Shown here one piece after another: positions 1 to 6,799 of a DNA stretch of 11,499 bases (its first letter is position 1; the number at the start of each line of letters is the position of its first letter). Location of the stretch: contig CAYZFR010000128.1 of assembly GCA_964477875.1 (NCBI GenBank), forward strand, positions 1 to 11,499. Reading direction: 5' to 3'. The position numbers and the translations under genes were made by a program. The DNA comes from Kuafuiihalomonas sp964477875. Its GTDB lineage: Bacteria; Myxococcota; Kuafuiibacteriia; Kuafuiibacteriales; Kuafuiibacteriaceae. A model generated the notes under the pieces. That model saw only the letters and a list, made by a program, of their open reading frames with translations, did no database searches and was not told the DNA's origin.

Positions 1-266
1 CCGCCGTCGCGACGAGCCCCGAGGACGCGCTGGAGGGCGCCCGCCTGTCGGCCCGACTGCAGGCGCGGCTCCAGGGTCTCCCCGACAAGCAACGGGCCGC
101 GTTCGTGATGTGCCGCTTCGAGGGCCTGAGCCACGACGAGATCGCGCAGGCGCTTCAGGTCTCGGTCTCGTCCACCAAATCGTTGATCCACCGCGCCTTG
201 GAGGCGCTGCGAGCGGAGGTCCGCTCACACCAGGAGATGACATGCACCTCACCGATGAACAGCTGA
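1..266 (+). CDS. ECF-type RNA polymerase sigma factor, 3' end (partial)
   Basis: This is the C-terminal part of a sigma-70 family factor of the extracytoplasmic-function type; the gene starts before the window. It reads in frame from base 3 to a TGA at 264-266. The visible 87 residues carry a typical sigma region 4: a helix beginning LPDKQRAAFVM, then EGLSHDEIAQALQVS and a recognition helix VSSTKSLIHRALEALR, which contacts the -35 promoter element. The last 25 bases overlap the start of the downstream anti-sigma gene, the usual arrangement for a sigma/anti-sigma pair. Region 2 is outside the window, so the ECF subgroup cannot be assigned. The family call is firm from the region 4 pattern and the anti-sigma partner. 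Confidence 0.9.
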   Translation, partial: AVATSPEDALEGARLSARLQARLQGLPDKQRAAFVMCRFEGLSHDEIAQALQVSVSSTKSLIHRALEALRAEVRSHQEMTCTSPMNS

Positions 267-667
267 TGAAGCGGGTCGACGGCCCCCTCGACGCGCAGGC
301 CGAGGCCCACCTGGCCGCCTGTGCCCACTGTCGAGCGGCGGTCGAGGAGACTTCTGCCATCTGGCGGCTCCTGCCGGCCGAGGCCGTCGAGCCTTCGCCG
401 AGCTTCGACGCCCGGATGCGGGCGCGACTCGACGCCCTGGACGCGCGATCCTGGTCCTCGTGGGCCTGGGCCGCCCCCAGCCTCGCGGCGGCCATGGGGG
501 TGGCGGTGGTCGTCGCCGCCGCGCCTCCGGTGTCGAAGGCGCCGCCCCCCGGGGAGCTGGAGATGCTGGCCGAGCTGGAGCTGTACGACGATCTGGAGGC
601 GGCGGAGCTGGTCGACGTCTACGCCGACCTCGACGTCATCGAGAGCCTGGACGGGAGTGAGGGGTGA
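242..667 (+). CDS. Membrane anti-sigma factor with zinc-binding H-x3-C-x2-C motif
   Basis: A 141-residue protein that should hold the upstream ECF sigma factor inactive at the membrane. The N-terminal domain contains H23-x3-C27-x2-C30, the signature of zinc-finger anti-sigma domains. A hydrophobic segment at about residues 74-94 (alanine/valine rich) would span the membrane once. The remaining 45 residues would lie outside the cytoplasm and are strongly acidic and leucine-rich (residues 105-138, with YDDLE and DLDVIESLD). I chose the ATG at 242 because AGGAG lies 5 bases upstream and the methionine directly precedes the conserved domain; the frame is open back to 110 but that part is antiparallel coding noise over the sigma gene. 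The TGA overlaps the GTG start of the next gene. What it senses is unknown. By position it resembles the DUF3619 proteins that sit between sigma and DUF3106 genes in other proteobacteria. Confidence 0.85.
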   Translation: MHLTDEQLMKRVDGPLDAQAEAHLAACAHCRAAVEETSAIWRLLPAEAVEPSPSFDARMRARLDALDARSWSSWAWAAPSLAAAMGVAVVVAAAPPVSKAPPPGELEMLAELELYDDLEAAELVDVYADLDVIESLDGSEG

Positions 668-870
668 CCGCGCCATGGCTGCTCGTCTTCCTTCTTCAGA
701 CCGACAGCTCCACCGCCGCGGCCGGGGTGGCGACCAGCACCGCTGGGATGACGGCCGAAGATCTGGCGCTGGCCCGGCATCTGGACGTGCTCGAGGACTG
801 GCGTCTCCTCCAGTCCCTGGACACATTGGAGGACCTGCTGGTCGTCGAAGCCGCGGAGGAGGCGCCATGA
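664..870 (+). CDS. Small acidic exported or membrane-anchored protein, function unknown
   Basis: A 68-residue protein that I cannot match to a named family. It begins with a short hydrophobic stretch (APWLLVFLLQ, residues 3-12), which could act as a signal peptide or anchor although it lacks a positive n-region. It then has a Ser/Thr/Ala linker and an acidic leucine-rich tail (residues 30-68, with HLDVLEDWRLL and LDTLEDLLVVE). The tail resembles the acidic C-terminus of the anti-sigma factor just upstream. The GTG start overlaps the upstream TGA (GTGA), with GGGAG 6 bases upstream, and the stop overlaps the ATG of the next gene (ATGA). This tight coupling is the best evidence that it is a real gene and part of the sigma module. 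It may interact with the very basic protein encoded next; that is inference. Confidence 0.68.
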   Translation: MTAPWLLVFLLQTDSSTAAAGVATSTAGMTAEDLALARHLDVLEDWRLLQSLDTLEDLLVVEAAEEAP

Positions 871-1385
871 GGGTTGCCATCCTGCTGGGCCTTTTGGGCT
901 GGGGGCTCGCCTCTTCGAGCCGGCCGGCAGGGGCCCAGACGCCCGAGGCGCCGCCGAAGGCCGAGAACGTCGAGCGCGTCCGCCAGCTCTCTCCTCAGCG
1001 CAAGGCCGAGCTGCGGGCCCGACTGGAGCGGCTTCGGGCCATGCCACCCGAGCAGCGGGCCGAGATCATGGAGGCGGCCCAGCGATTCCGGGCCATGCGC
1101 GCCGACGAACGGGCGAGGATCCGGGCCGCCTTCCGGCGCTATCGGGCGGCGAGCCCGCGCCAGCGGGCCGAGCTCCGGGAGCGTGTGCAGCGTTTCCGCG
1201 AGCTGCCCCCCGAAAAGCGGAAGGCCTTGAGGGAGGCGGCTCGGCGGATTCGCAGCATGCCCCCGGAGCAACGTAAGGCGCTCCGGCAGAAGATTCGCCG
1301 GTGGCGGAGCTTGAGCCCGGAAAAGCGGCAGGAACTCCGGGAGCGGCGGCGGAACCAGACCCGAGGGCGGCGTCACTCCAGGTAG
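867..1385 (+). CDS. Exported basic repeat protein, DUF3106-like
   Basis: A 172-residue protein with a signal peptide (MRVAILLGLLGWGLASS..., likely cleaved after AGA at residue 23). The mature part consists almost wholly of seven tandem 18-residue repeats (residues 41-166). The repeat pattern is [LM]-[SP]-P-E-x-R-x3-L-R-x4-R-[aromatic/Leu]-R, rich in Arg, Lys, Glu and Gln. Each repeat would form about five helical turns preceded by a proline. This matches the style of DUF3106 proteins, which are periplasmic, of unknown biochemical role, and found beside ECF sigma genes. The (L/M)(S/P)PEQR motif also recalls the LTxxQ motif of CpxP/Spy envelope-stress proteins, but homology is not shown. ATG at 867 has a strong GGAGGAGG 4 bases upstream and overlaps the preceding stop. 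The last 13 bases overlap the convergent lipoprotein gene. Confidence 0.82.
   Translation: MRVAILLGLLGWGLASSSRPAGAQTPEAPPKAENVERVRQLSPQRKAELRARLERLRAMPPEQRAEIMEAAQRFRAMRADERARIRAAFRRYRAASPRQRAELRERVQRFRELPPEKRKALREAARRIRSMPPEQRKALRQKIRRWRSLSPEKRQELRERRRNQTRGRRHSR
987..1364 (+). repeat. Seven in-frame 54-base units encoding 18-residue helical repeats
   Basis: The protein repeats begin at L41 of the DUF3106-like protein and run without a gap for seven units to residue 166. Each unit is exactly 18 codons. The DNA units have diverged, and codon differences are spread over all positions, so this is an old protein-level repeat rather than a recent DNA tandem duplication. Confidence 0.8.
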
Positions 1386-1999
1386 TGTTCGATCTCGAAC
1401 TTCGCCTCGTCGACCTGGAACCAGCCTTCGCCGTTCGAGCAGCCCATCTCTAGCCACCAGCTCTGCACCGGTGGATGCACAAACTCCACCCGAGGACTGG
1501 AGCAATCGACGGCCTGCCATCCCTTTCCGTCCTCGAGCAAACAGCGGCCGCCGAAGCGGACCATCATCACCCGGCCTTCGCCCGCTTTGAGCTTCAGGTT
1601 GGGACCAAAGTCGGCCACGTCCTCGGGCTTCAACCCCTCGAGCTTCTCGAAGCCGACCGCGCTCAGGCTGACCTCGGAGTTGGCGCGCAAGATGCCTGGT
1701 CGGTCCACCCGGACCCGAGAGCGGCTCCAGTTTACGGGGGCCGTCGGCGGGAGGACGCACTTCGCGGTCGCCTCGGCGTCGGGCCGGGGTTCGGCCCGTA
1801 GCCGCACCACCACGCCTTCCTTGGGGTCGAGGACGGGTCGCAGAGGACCTGGCCAGCCTTCGAGCACGAGGGGCTCCTCCAGCTGGGCAGGTCGGTCGGG
1901 CGTGGTCGGCTCGCTGGGACAGCCCAGGGAGGCCATGACCCAGCCGAGCATGAGGGGCGTTCGGACACGCACGGCGCCCAAGCCTAGGCATGTCGCCAT
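1373..1999 (-). CDS. Putative secreted lipoprotein, function unknown
   Basis: A 208-residue protein from the ATG at 1999. The N-terminus has a basic stretch (VRVRT), a hydrophobic core (PLMLGWVMASLG) and then Cys27, so it looks like a lipoprotein signal, although SLGC is a weak lipobox because position -3 is Ser rather than Leu. A GTG at 1972 would give a tighter signal peptide (MRVRTPLMLGW...) and is a credible alternative start; neither start has a clear Shine-Dalgarno site. Beyond Cys27 comes a Pro/Glu-rich linker (SEPTTPDRP), then a globular region with four further cysteines (KCVLPP, GRCLLED, AVDCSS, EMGCSN) that could form two disulfides, and a Trp-rich end (QSWWLEMG, GEGWFQVDEAKFE). 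The end faintly recalls SH3-like modules. It is divergent from the HEAT-repeat gene and overlaps the end of the sigma module tail to tail by 13 bases. Confidence 0.7.
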   Translation of the reverse strand: MATCLGLGAVRVRTPLMLGWVMASLGCPSEPTTPDRPAQLEEPLVLEGWPGPLRPVLDPKEGVVVRLRAEPRPDAEATAKCVLPPTAPVNWSRSRVRVDRPGILRANSEVSLSAVGFEKLEGLKPEDVADFGPNLKLKAGEGRVMMVRFGGRCLLEDGKGWQAVDCSSPRVEFVHPPVQSWWLEMGCSNGEGWFQVDEAKFEIEHYLE

Positions 2000-2071
2000 G
2001 GATAGGTCGAGTTTAGGGGGGCGCCGAGCCCGGACTTCCTTAACGCCGGGCCCAGAGGCTAGGGAGGAAGG

Positions 2072-3757
2072 ATGCAGGCGGCCCCCGCGATCGCCAAGGA
2101 CGTGGAGCGTTTCCTGACTGCGCTCGCCCGAAGCATCCGGGCCCGCGGTCTGTACGCCGCCAACAACGAGGCGCTTCAGCTGATGGAGGCCGACCTGTGG
2201 AAGAACGCCCGCCTCGTCTTCCGCCAGCTCCGGGAGCTCTCGTTGACGGTTCGGCCCGACGCCCTGCTCTTCGAGCAGGTTCCCGTCCTCGAAAATCCTC
2301 CCGATCAGGACGACGTCCCCTTTCTCCTCCATCGAGACGGCGTCCGAAAGCTCGATCTCCTCCAGGGCCTGACCCGGGAGGAGCTGAGCGTCCTCGTCGA
2401 GGCCTTGCACGCCGGCCGGGGCGGCCGCACCCTCGAGGACGACATCGTCGCCCACCTGTGGCGGCGGGAGCTGGAGCACATCCGCTATGTCACGGTCGAC
2501 GTCCACGTCACTGACGCGGCGGAAGAGGGCGCCCAGGAGCAGCAGGTCGAGGCGGTGGTACGCAGCCTCTACGGCGCGGCCCCCGAGGGCTCGGTCTTTC
2601 ATGGCATCCACCTGGACGCGAGCGAAGAGGCGGCCAAGGTGTTGGCCGAGGCGCTCGGAGGACTGGACGACATGGCCCCTGGTTTCCGGCCGATGACCCA
2701 GCTCCCCGATCTGCCCGCCTACGCCGGCCGGCTCAAGAGCCACATCGATCCCGAGACGCCCGGCCGCCGGATGGTGCGGGACATCGTCGGGATGCTCGCC
2801 GAGGCCTCGGAGGAGGACGCCCAGTCTGGTTTCGAGTCGCTGCTGGAGTTGTTCGACGGGTCTTTGGCCGAGGGCGATCTGGAGCTGGCGACCGACATTG
2901 TCATCGCGGTGCGCGCCATTAGGGATCGAGCCCGGGAGGTGGGAGCGTGGATGGAGCAGGCGGTCTCCGACGTTCGCCTCCGGCAGGTGAGCGCGATCTG
3001 CGAGGCGGACCCCACCCGGGAAGCCGAGGTGGCGTCTTTTTTCCGAGCCTGCGGGAGCCGCGCTGCCCGGAGCCTGGTCGGGGCCCTCGGTTTGTTTCGC
3101 CAGCCGGGCCTGCGGCGCCGCTTCGCCGACCTCGCGGTGGATCTCGGGGGAGACGTGCAGCGGGAGGCCGAGGCTCTCCTCCGCAACGAGCAAGGCTACG
3201 TGGCCCGGGAGGGGATCTATCTGCTCAGCCGCTTGGATCAGCTCCGAAACCGCCACATCCTTCGTGACATTCAACGCCACCCCAAGCCCCAGGTGAGGCT
3301 CGAGCTCCTGAAGGAGATCGACCGGGTCCCCGAAGACATCGCGAGCGCGGTCGTGATCGACATGCTCCGGGACGAGGAGTCGCGGGTCCGGGTGGCGGCG
3401 GCCGAGACGCTGAGTCAACGCGGGGACGAGGCGGCCTGTCGTGCGCTTGCCAACGCCTGCGAGCGCCCTGACTTCGACGAGGAGTCGCCCACCGTGAAGC
3501 AAGCCCTCACGCTGTCGGTGGCGGCGGCCCTCGGGCGCGACGCCATCCCCTACCTGGAGCCGTTGACGACCCGGGCCGAGGGCTGGATGCCCAAAAGAGG
3601 GGCTGAGGAGTCGGCGCTGGCGGCGGTGAAGGCGCTTGGGCAGATACGACACCCCGATGCGGTGGTCGCGCTCAAGGGCGTGATGAGGCTTCGAAACCGG
3701 GGCGTACGAGACGCGGCTCGGCAGGCTCTGCTGGGGATGGGGGGGGGCGAACAGTGA
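2072..3757 (+). CDS. HEAT-repeat protein with myxobacterial-type N-terminal domain
   Basis: A 561-residue, apparently soluble cytoplasmic protein without a signal peptide or membrane segment. The N-terminal about 150 residues (VERFLTALARSIRARGLY, then LTVRPDALLFEQ, then GVRKLDLLQGLTREELSVL, then HIRYVTVDVHV) form a domain whose first part is also recognisable in the next gene. A helical middle follows. The C-terminal portion, about residues 320-555, is built of helical pairs typical of HEAT repeats (for example VIDMLRDEESRVRVAAAETL and VVALKGVMRLRNRGVRDAA), which usually form a protein-binding solenoid. ATG at 2072 has GGAGG 4 bases upstream. The stop overlaps the GTG of the HD-GYP-like gene, so the two proteins are translationally coupled and probably work together. 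No enzymatic motif is visible. Confidence 0.85.
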   Translation: MQAAPAIAKDVERFLTALARSIRARGLYAANNEALQLMEADLWKNARLVFRQLRELSLTVRPDALLFEQVPVLENPPDQDDVPFLLHRDGVRKLDLLQGLTREELSVLVEALHAGRGGRTLEDDIVAHLWRRELEHIRYVTVDVHVTDAAEEGAQEQQVEAVVRSLYGAAPEGSVFHGIHLDASEEAAKVLAEALGGLDDMAPGFRPMTQLPDLPAYAGRLKSHIDPETPGRRMVRDIVGMLAEASEEDAQSGFESLLELFDGSLAEGDLELATDIVIAVRAIRDRAREVGAWMEQAVSDVRLRQVSAICEADPTREAEVASFFRACGSRAARSLVGALGLFRQPGLRRRFADLAVDLGGDVQREAEALLRNEQGYVAREGIYLLSRLDQLRNRHILRDIQRHPKPQVRLELLKEIDRVPEDIASAVVIDMLRDEESRVRVAAAETLSQRGDEAACRALANACERPDFDEESPTVKQALTLSVAAALGRDAIPYLEPLTTRAEGWMPKRGAEESALAAVKALGQIRHPDAVVALKGVMRLRNRGVRDAARQALLGMGGGEQ

Positions 3758-5271
3758 GCGGCGCCGTCTCGGAGCGGCTCAACGAGCTGTCCAAGAACTT
3801 CGTGTCGGCGCTCTTCATGGGCCTGCGGACGGCGCGGATTCATTCGGAGTCGAACAAGGCCTTCGAGCAGGCGGTGCGCACGATCCACGAGTCGAGTCGA
3901 GCTCTCCACGCCGCGACGGGTGGCTTCCGGCTCGTCTTCGTCGGCGAGACGACCTTGCTCAACGACGCGCGACTCCGCCTCGATCCCTCGAGCATGGCGG
4001 TCGTCCGTAGCCTTCGCTCGGCCCTGGAAAACAAGAAGCTCGGGGGTCTGGTGGTCGAACACCCTCCCAACTACGAGTCCTCTCGCAGCCTGCTCGACCT
4101 GCTCCGGGCGAGCGGTCCGGTAGACGAGGCGACCCGAGCTCGATCGCAGGTCAGCTTGCTGGGGCCCCAGACCTTCAAGGACGACGGGGTTCGTGGGCCG
4201 GCCCTCATCGATCCCGAAGAGCGAGCCATCCGAGTGTACGCCAAGCTCTTGATCGGTCTCCGGGAGCACTTCAAGCGCTTCAGCGACGAGCAAGAAGGCA
4301 TCTCGACCGGCGACCTGCGTCCGCTCCGTTTATCGCGCACGGTGCAGGATTTGGTCGAGGTCGCGACGCTGGCCCCTCGCGCCCTGCTGGTGATGGCCAA
4401 CCACGACGGCGATACCTGGCTCGCCGAGCGCCACGGCGCCAACGTCTGCTGCTTGGCCATCGCCTTGGGTCACACGCTGGGCCTGGACCGTTCGACCCTC
4501 CTCGATCTCGGGCTGGTCTCGGCCATCCACCACATGGCGGTCCCGGCCGACGGCCGGGGGCGCTTCGACGAGGCGGCCGTTCGAACTGCGTTCTTTCGGA
4601 TGCTCGCCGAGGGGGGAGCCGGACCCTCGGCGGCGAGCCGCATCTCGATGCTGGCGAACCATCGCCGGCCCGTCGGCTCGATCGATCAGGCAGCCCCTGG
4701 AGGACCGGACCTACCGGCGCGCATCATTGGCCTCTGTGCTACCTACCAGCAGCTCCGCACCGGCTTCGGTCTCCGGCGGCCGGTGCGCTCGGAGGCGGTG
4801 GATGTCTTGGCGCTGCTCTACCAGGACCGGAGCGGCCGCTTCGACCCCGACCTGGTCGACCTCCTCGTGAACATGCTCCGCGCGTTCCCGGTCGGGGTGG
4901 ATGTCATCCTGACCTCCGGCGGGCGCGGGATCGTCTCCTCTCACGGAGGGGCCCGGCGCTGGGACCGTCCGGTGATCGTCCAGACCGAGCCTGAGCGCCG
5001 AAACCTCGACTTGATGGCCAGAAGAGGCACCGTTTTCGTCGACACCATCCTCGGCACCGCTCGCTTCCACGGCGCCCCCGAGCGGGAACGGCCCGGCTTG
5101 GCGAGCGAGGCCTTTCCGACCCGTCCTGGGCCCCGCGCCGGCCGACCGAGCGAAGAGACCCCGGCCGCGGCCGGCACCGCCGATCTCGAGCAGGTCGAAA
5201 AGGGCGGTCTCAACAAGATGTCCAAAGAGGCCGAGGCCCTCCTGAAAGACTTCCTCGAAGGCTCCGACTGA
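3754..5271 (+). CDS. Degenerate HD-GYP-like signalling protein
   Basis: A 505-residue protein with an N-terminal domain shared with the upstream HEAT protein (about residues 1-120), a linker helix (VYAKLLIGLREHFKRF, about 160-175), and a C-terminal domain collinear with HD-GYP c-di-GMP phosphodiesterases (about 220-410). The HD-GYP fold is recognisable from H227-GANVCCLAIALGHTLGL, DLGLVSAIHHMAVP, ARIIGLCATYQQL, RFDPDLVDLLVNMLRAFPVGVDVIL. The catalytic residues are mostly gone: HD is H259-H260, no GK follows, the HHE...GYP motif is NHRRPVGSID (302-311), and the Asp of the VADAYD-like motif is replaced in LCATYQ. It therefore probably does not hydrolyse c-di-GMP. The last 60 residues are a Pro/Ala-rich linker and a short conserved-looking helix (EAEALLKDFLEG). 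GTG at 3754 overlaps the upstream TGA in a G-rich stretch. Confidence 0.83.
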   Translation: MSGAVSERLNELSKNFVSALFMGLRTARIHSESNKAFEQAVRTIHESSRALHAATGGFRLVFVGETTLLNDARLRLDPSSMAVVRSLRSALENKKLGGLVVEHPPNYESSRSLLDLLRASGPVDEATRARSQVSLLGPQTFKDDGVRGPALIDPEERAIRVYAKLLIGLREHFKRFSDEQEGISTGDLRPLRLSRTVQDLVEVATLAPRALLVMANHDGDTWLAERHGANVCCLAIALGHTLGLDRSTLLDLGLVSAIHHMAVPADGRGRFDEAAVRTAFFRMLAEGGAGPSAASRISMLANHRRPVGSIDQAAPGGPDLPARIIGLCATYQQLRTGFGLRRPVRSEAVDVLALLYQDRSGRFDPDLVDLLVNMLRAFPVGVDVILTSGGRGIVSSHGGARRWDRPVIVQTEPERRNLDLMARRGTVFVDTILGTARFHGAPERERPGLASEAFPTRPGPRAGRPSEETPAAAGTADLEQVEKGGLNKMSKEAEALLKDFLEGSD

Positions 5272-5288
5272 AAGAACCGACGACCCGC

Positions 5289-5313
5289 GACGCTTCGGCA
5301 TCCGTGGAGCGTC
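5289..5313. terminator. Possible hairpin between convergent genes
   Basis: GACGCT at 5289-5294 pairs with AGCGTC at 5308-5313, giving a 6-base stem and a 13-base loop. It lies in the 53-base gap between the HD-GYP-like stop and the scoB stop, where a terminator is expected. There is no T-run on either strand and the stem is short, so support is weak. Confidence 0.25.
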
Positions 5314-5324
5314 CTCCCTCTTGC

Positions 5325-5993
5325 TCAGTCCGAGACCTGCATCGTCTTGGGGCTTCGAGCCGCGAGCTGGGCGCCGGTCTTCTCTTGGACCTCTTCCGCG
5401 GTGACGCCGGGGGCGAGTTCTTCGAGGACGAGGCCGCCCTCTTTCTGGACGCGGATCAAGGCGAGGTCGGTGACGATGGTCTCGACGCAACCGAGGCCGG
5501 TCAAAGGCAGACGGCAGCTCTCGAGGATCTTCGGCTCGCCGCTCTTGGACACGTGCTCCATCGCGATGATGACCCGCTTGGCGCCCGCGACGAGGTCCAT
5601 GGCGCCGCCCATGCCCTTGACCATCTTGCCCGGGATCATCCAGTTGGCGACGTCCCCCGTCGCCGAAACCTGCAGCGCGCCGAGGATCGTCAAGTCGATG
5701 TGGCCGCCCCGCACCATGGCGAAGCTCGTCGCGCTGTCGAAGAAGCTGGTGCCTGGAACCTCGGTCACGGTCTGCTTGCCGGCGTTGATGAGATCGGGAT
5801 CCTCTTCGCCCTCCCAAGGGAAGGGGCCGACGCCCAGCATGCCGTTTTCGCTGTGGAGGACGACCTCCATGCCTGGTGGGATGTAGTTGGCGACCAGGGT
5901 GGGCATGCCGATGCCCAAGTTGACGAACATGCCGTCCTCGAGCTCCTGGGCGACGCGCTGGGCGATCTGTTCTCTGGTCAGTGCCATCGTCAT
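5325..5993 (-). CDS. scoB: 3-oxoacid CoA-transferase subunit B
   Basis: The beta subunit (222 residues) of a succinyl-CoA:3-oxoacid (acetoacetate) CoA-transferase, which moves CoA between succinate and acetoacetate. The family hallmark VNLGIGMPTLVANY is at about residues 24-37, and the catalytic glutamate that forms the CoA thioester is E49 in HSENGMLGVGP. Other conserved blocks are GGHIDLTILGALQVS and GMGGAMDLVAGAKRVI. Length is normal for a free-standing B subunit. I chose ATG at 5993 (MTMALTREQIA...); ATG at 5987 (MALTREQ...) is equally possible, and the gap to scoA favours either. The frame is open much further upstream inside scoA but this has no family similarity. It follows scoA by 8 bases, so both subunits are made from one transcript. 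Confidence 0.95.
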   Translation of the reverse strand: MTMALTREQIAQRVAQELEDGMFVNLGIGMPTLVANYIPPGMEVVLHSENGMLGVGPFPWEGEEDPDLINAGKQTVTEVPGTSFFDSATSFAMVRGGHIDLTILGALQVSATGDVANWMIPGKMVKGMGGAMDLVAGAKRVIIAMEHVSKSGEPKILESCRLPLTGLGCVETIVTDLALIRVQKEGGLVLEELAPGVTAEEVQEKTGAQLAARSPKTMQVSD

Positions 5994-6001
5994 TCTCGCT
6001 C

Positions 6002-6706
6002 TCAGGCCTCGGGCCGGGTCCGGACCGTGCGCTTCTCGATCCACTTCTCGTAGTGCTCTCCCTTCAGGACGCGCTGGACGAAGACGCCGGGCACGTGGAT
6101 GTGGTCGGGGTCCAGCTCCCCGAGGGGGACGATCTCTTCCGCTTCGACGACGGTGATTCGACCCGCCATGCACATCATGGGGCCGAAATTGCGAGCCGTC
6201 TTGCGGAAGATGCAGTTGCCCCAGCGGTCTGCTTTCCAGGCCCGCACGATGGCGAAGTCGGCCCGAAGCCCCATCTGGAGGACGTAGTGCCTGCCGTCGA
6301 TCTCTCGGGTCTCTTTGCCTTCGGCCGCCTTGGTGCCGTAGCCGGCCGGGGCGTAGAAGCCTCCTATGCCCGCGCCCCCGGCCCGGATCCGCTCGGCCAG
6401 CGTGCCCTGGGGGACGAGCTCGACCTCGATCTCGCCGCTCAGGAACTGCCGCTCGAACTCCTTGTTCTCGCCCACGTAGCTCGCGATCGCCTTCGCGAGC
6501 TGGCGGGAGTGGAGCAGCGGCCCCAGACCGTGCTCCGTCGTCCCGCAGTTGTTCGATATGATCGTCAGTCCCTTCGTTCCCTTGCGGAGGATGGCCTGAA
6601 TCAGGTTTTCGGGATTTCCGCAGAGACCGAAGCCGCTCGACATGACGGAAGCGCCGTCCTGCAGATCTGCGAGCGCCTCGTCGGCAGAGGCCACGACCTT
6701 GTCCAT
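6002..6706 (-). CDS. scoA: 3-oxoacid CoA-transferase subunit A
   Basis: The alpha subunit (234 residues) of the same CoA-transferase. The glycine-rich CoA-binding signature SGFGLCGNPENLI lies at about residues 24-36, followed by LTIISNNCGTTEHGLG. Further family blocks are VELVPQGTLAERIRAGGAGI and FYAPAGYGT, and the C-terminal ELDPDHIHVPGVFVQRV. Together with scoB it would form the A2B2 enzyme that activates acetoacetate for conversion to acetyl-CoA; an AtoDA- or PcaIJ-like substrate choice cannot be excluded from sequence alone, but the motifs fit the SCOT type best. ATG at 6706 directly precedes the conserved start (MDKVV). The gene is divergent from the PilZ gene across a 93-base region that should hold both promoters; I saw no clear -35/-10 pair there. 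Confidence 0.95.
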   Translation of the reverse strand: MDKVVASADEALADLQDGASVMSSGFGLCGNPENLIQAILRKGTKGLTIISNNCGTTEHGLGPLLHSRQLAKAIASYVGENKEFERQFLSGEIEVELVPQGTLAERIRAGGAGIGGFYAPAGYGTKAAEGKETREIDGRHYVLQMGLRADFAIVRAWKADRWGNCIFRKTARNFGPMMCMAGRITVVEAEEIVPLGELDPDHIHVPGVFVQRVLKGEHYEKWIEKRTVRTRPEA

Positions 6707-6799
6707 CCGAGCCGTCTAGCGAGGCGATCTCACCCTGTCCACCCCGAGCCCGGGCTTGTCAGCGCGCCCGCGGGATCGCATACCGAGGCGGTGGACGAG

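Noticed and set aside
110..241. Upstream extension of the anti-sigma frame
   Set aside because: It lies over the sigma region 4 coding sequence, and the ATG at 242 has a good Shine-Dalgarno site and begins the conserved domain.
987..1364. DNA tandem repeat or CRISPR-like array with a 54-base period
   Set aside because: The periodicity is at the protein level; the nucleotide units are diverged and contiguous without spacers.
696..1991. 431-residue minus-strand open frame
   Set aside because: It is antisense to the DUF3106-like gene and in a wrong frame of the lipoprotein gene; no domain is visible.
2000..3652. Long minus-strand open frame running upstream from the lipoprotein gene
   Set aside because: It is antisense to the HEAT-repeat gene, Arg/Pro/His-rich and without recognisable motifs; the high GC keeps this frame free of stops. 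Only the part from 1999 down looks like a protein with a signal sequence.
4711..5817. 368-residue minus-strand open frame
   Set aside because: It covers parts of the HD-GYP-like gene and scoB in another frame, with low-complexity Arg/Gly-rich composition typical of shadow frames in GC-rich DNA.
5981..6799. Plus-strand open frame preceding and in frame with the PilZ protein
   Set aside because: It is antisense to scoA, whose family motifs are unmistakable, and the PilZ domain is complete from the ATG at 6800.
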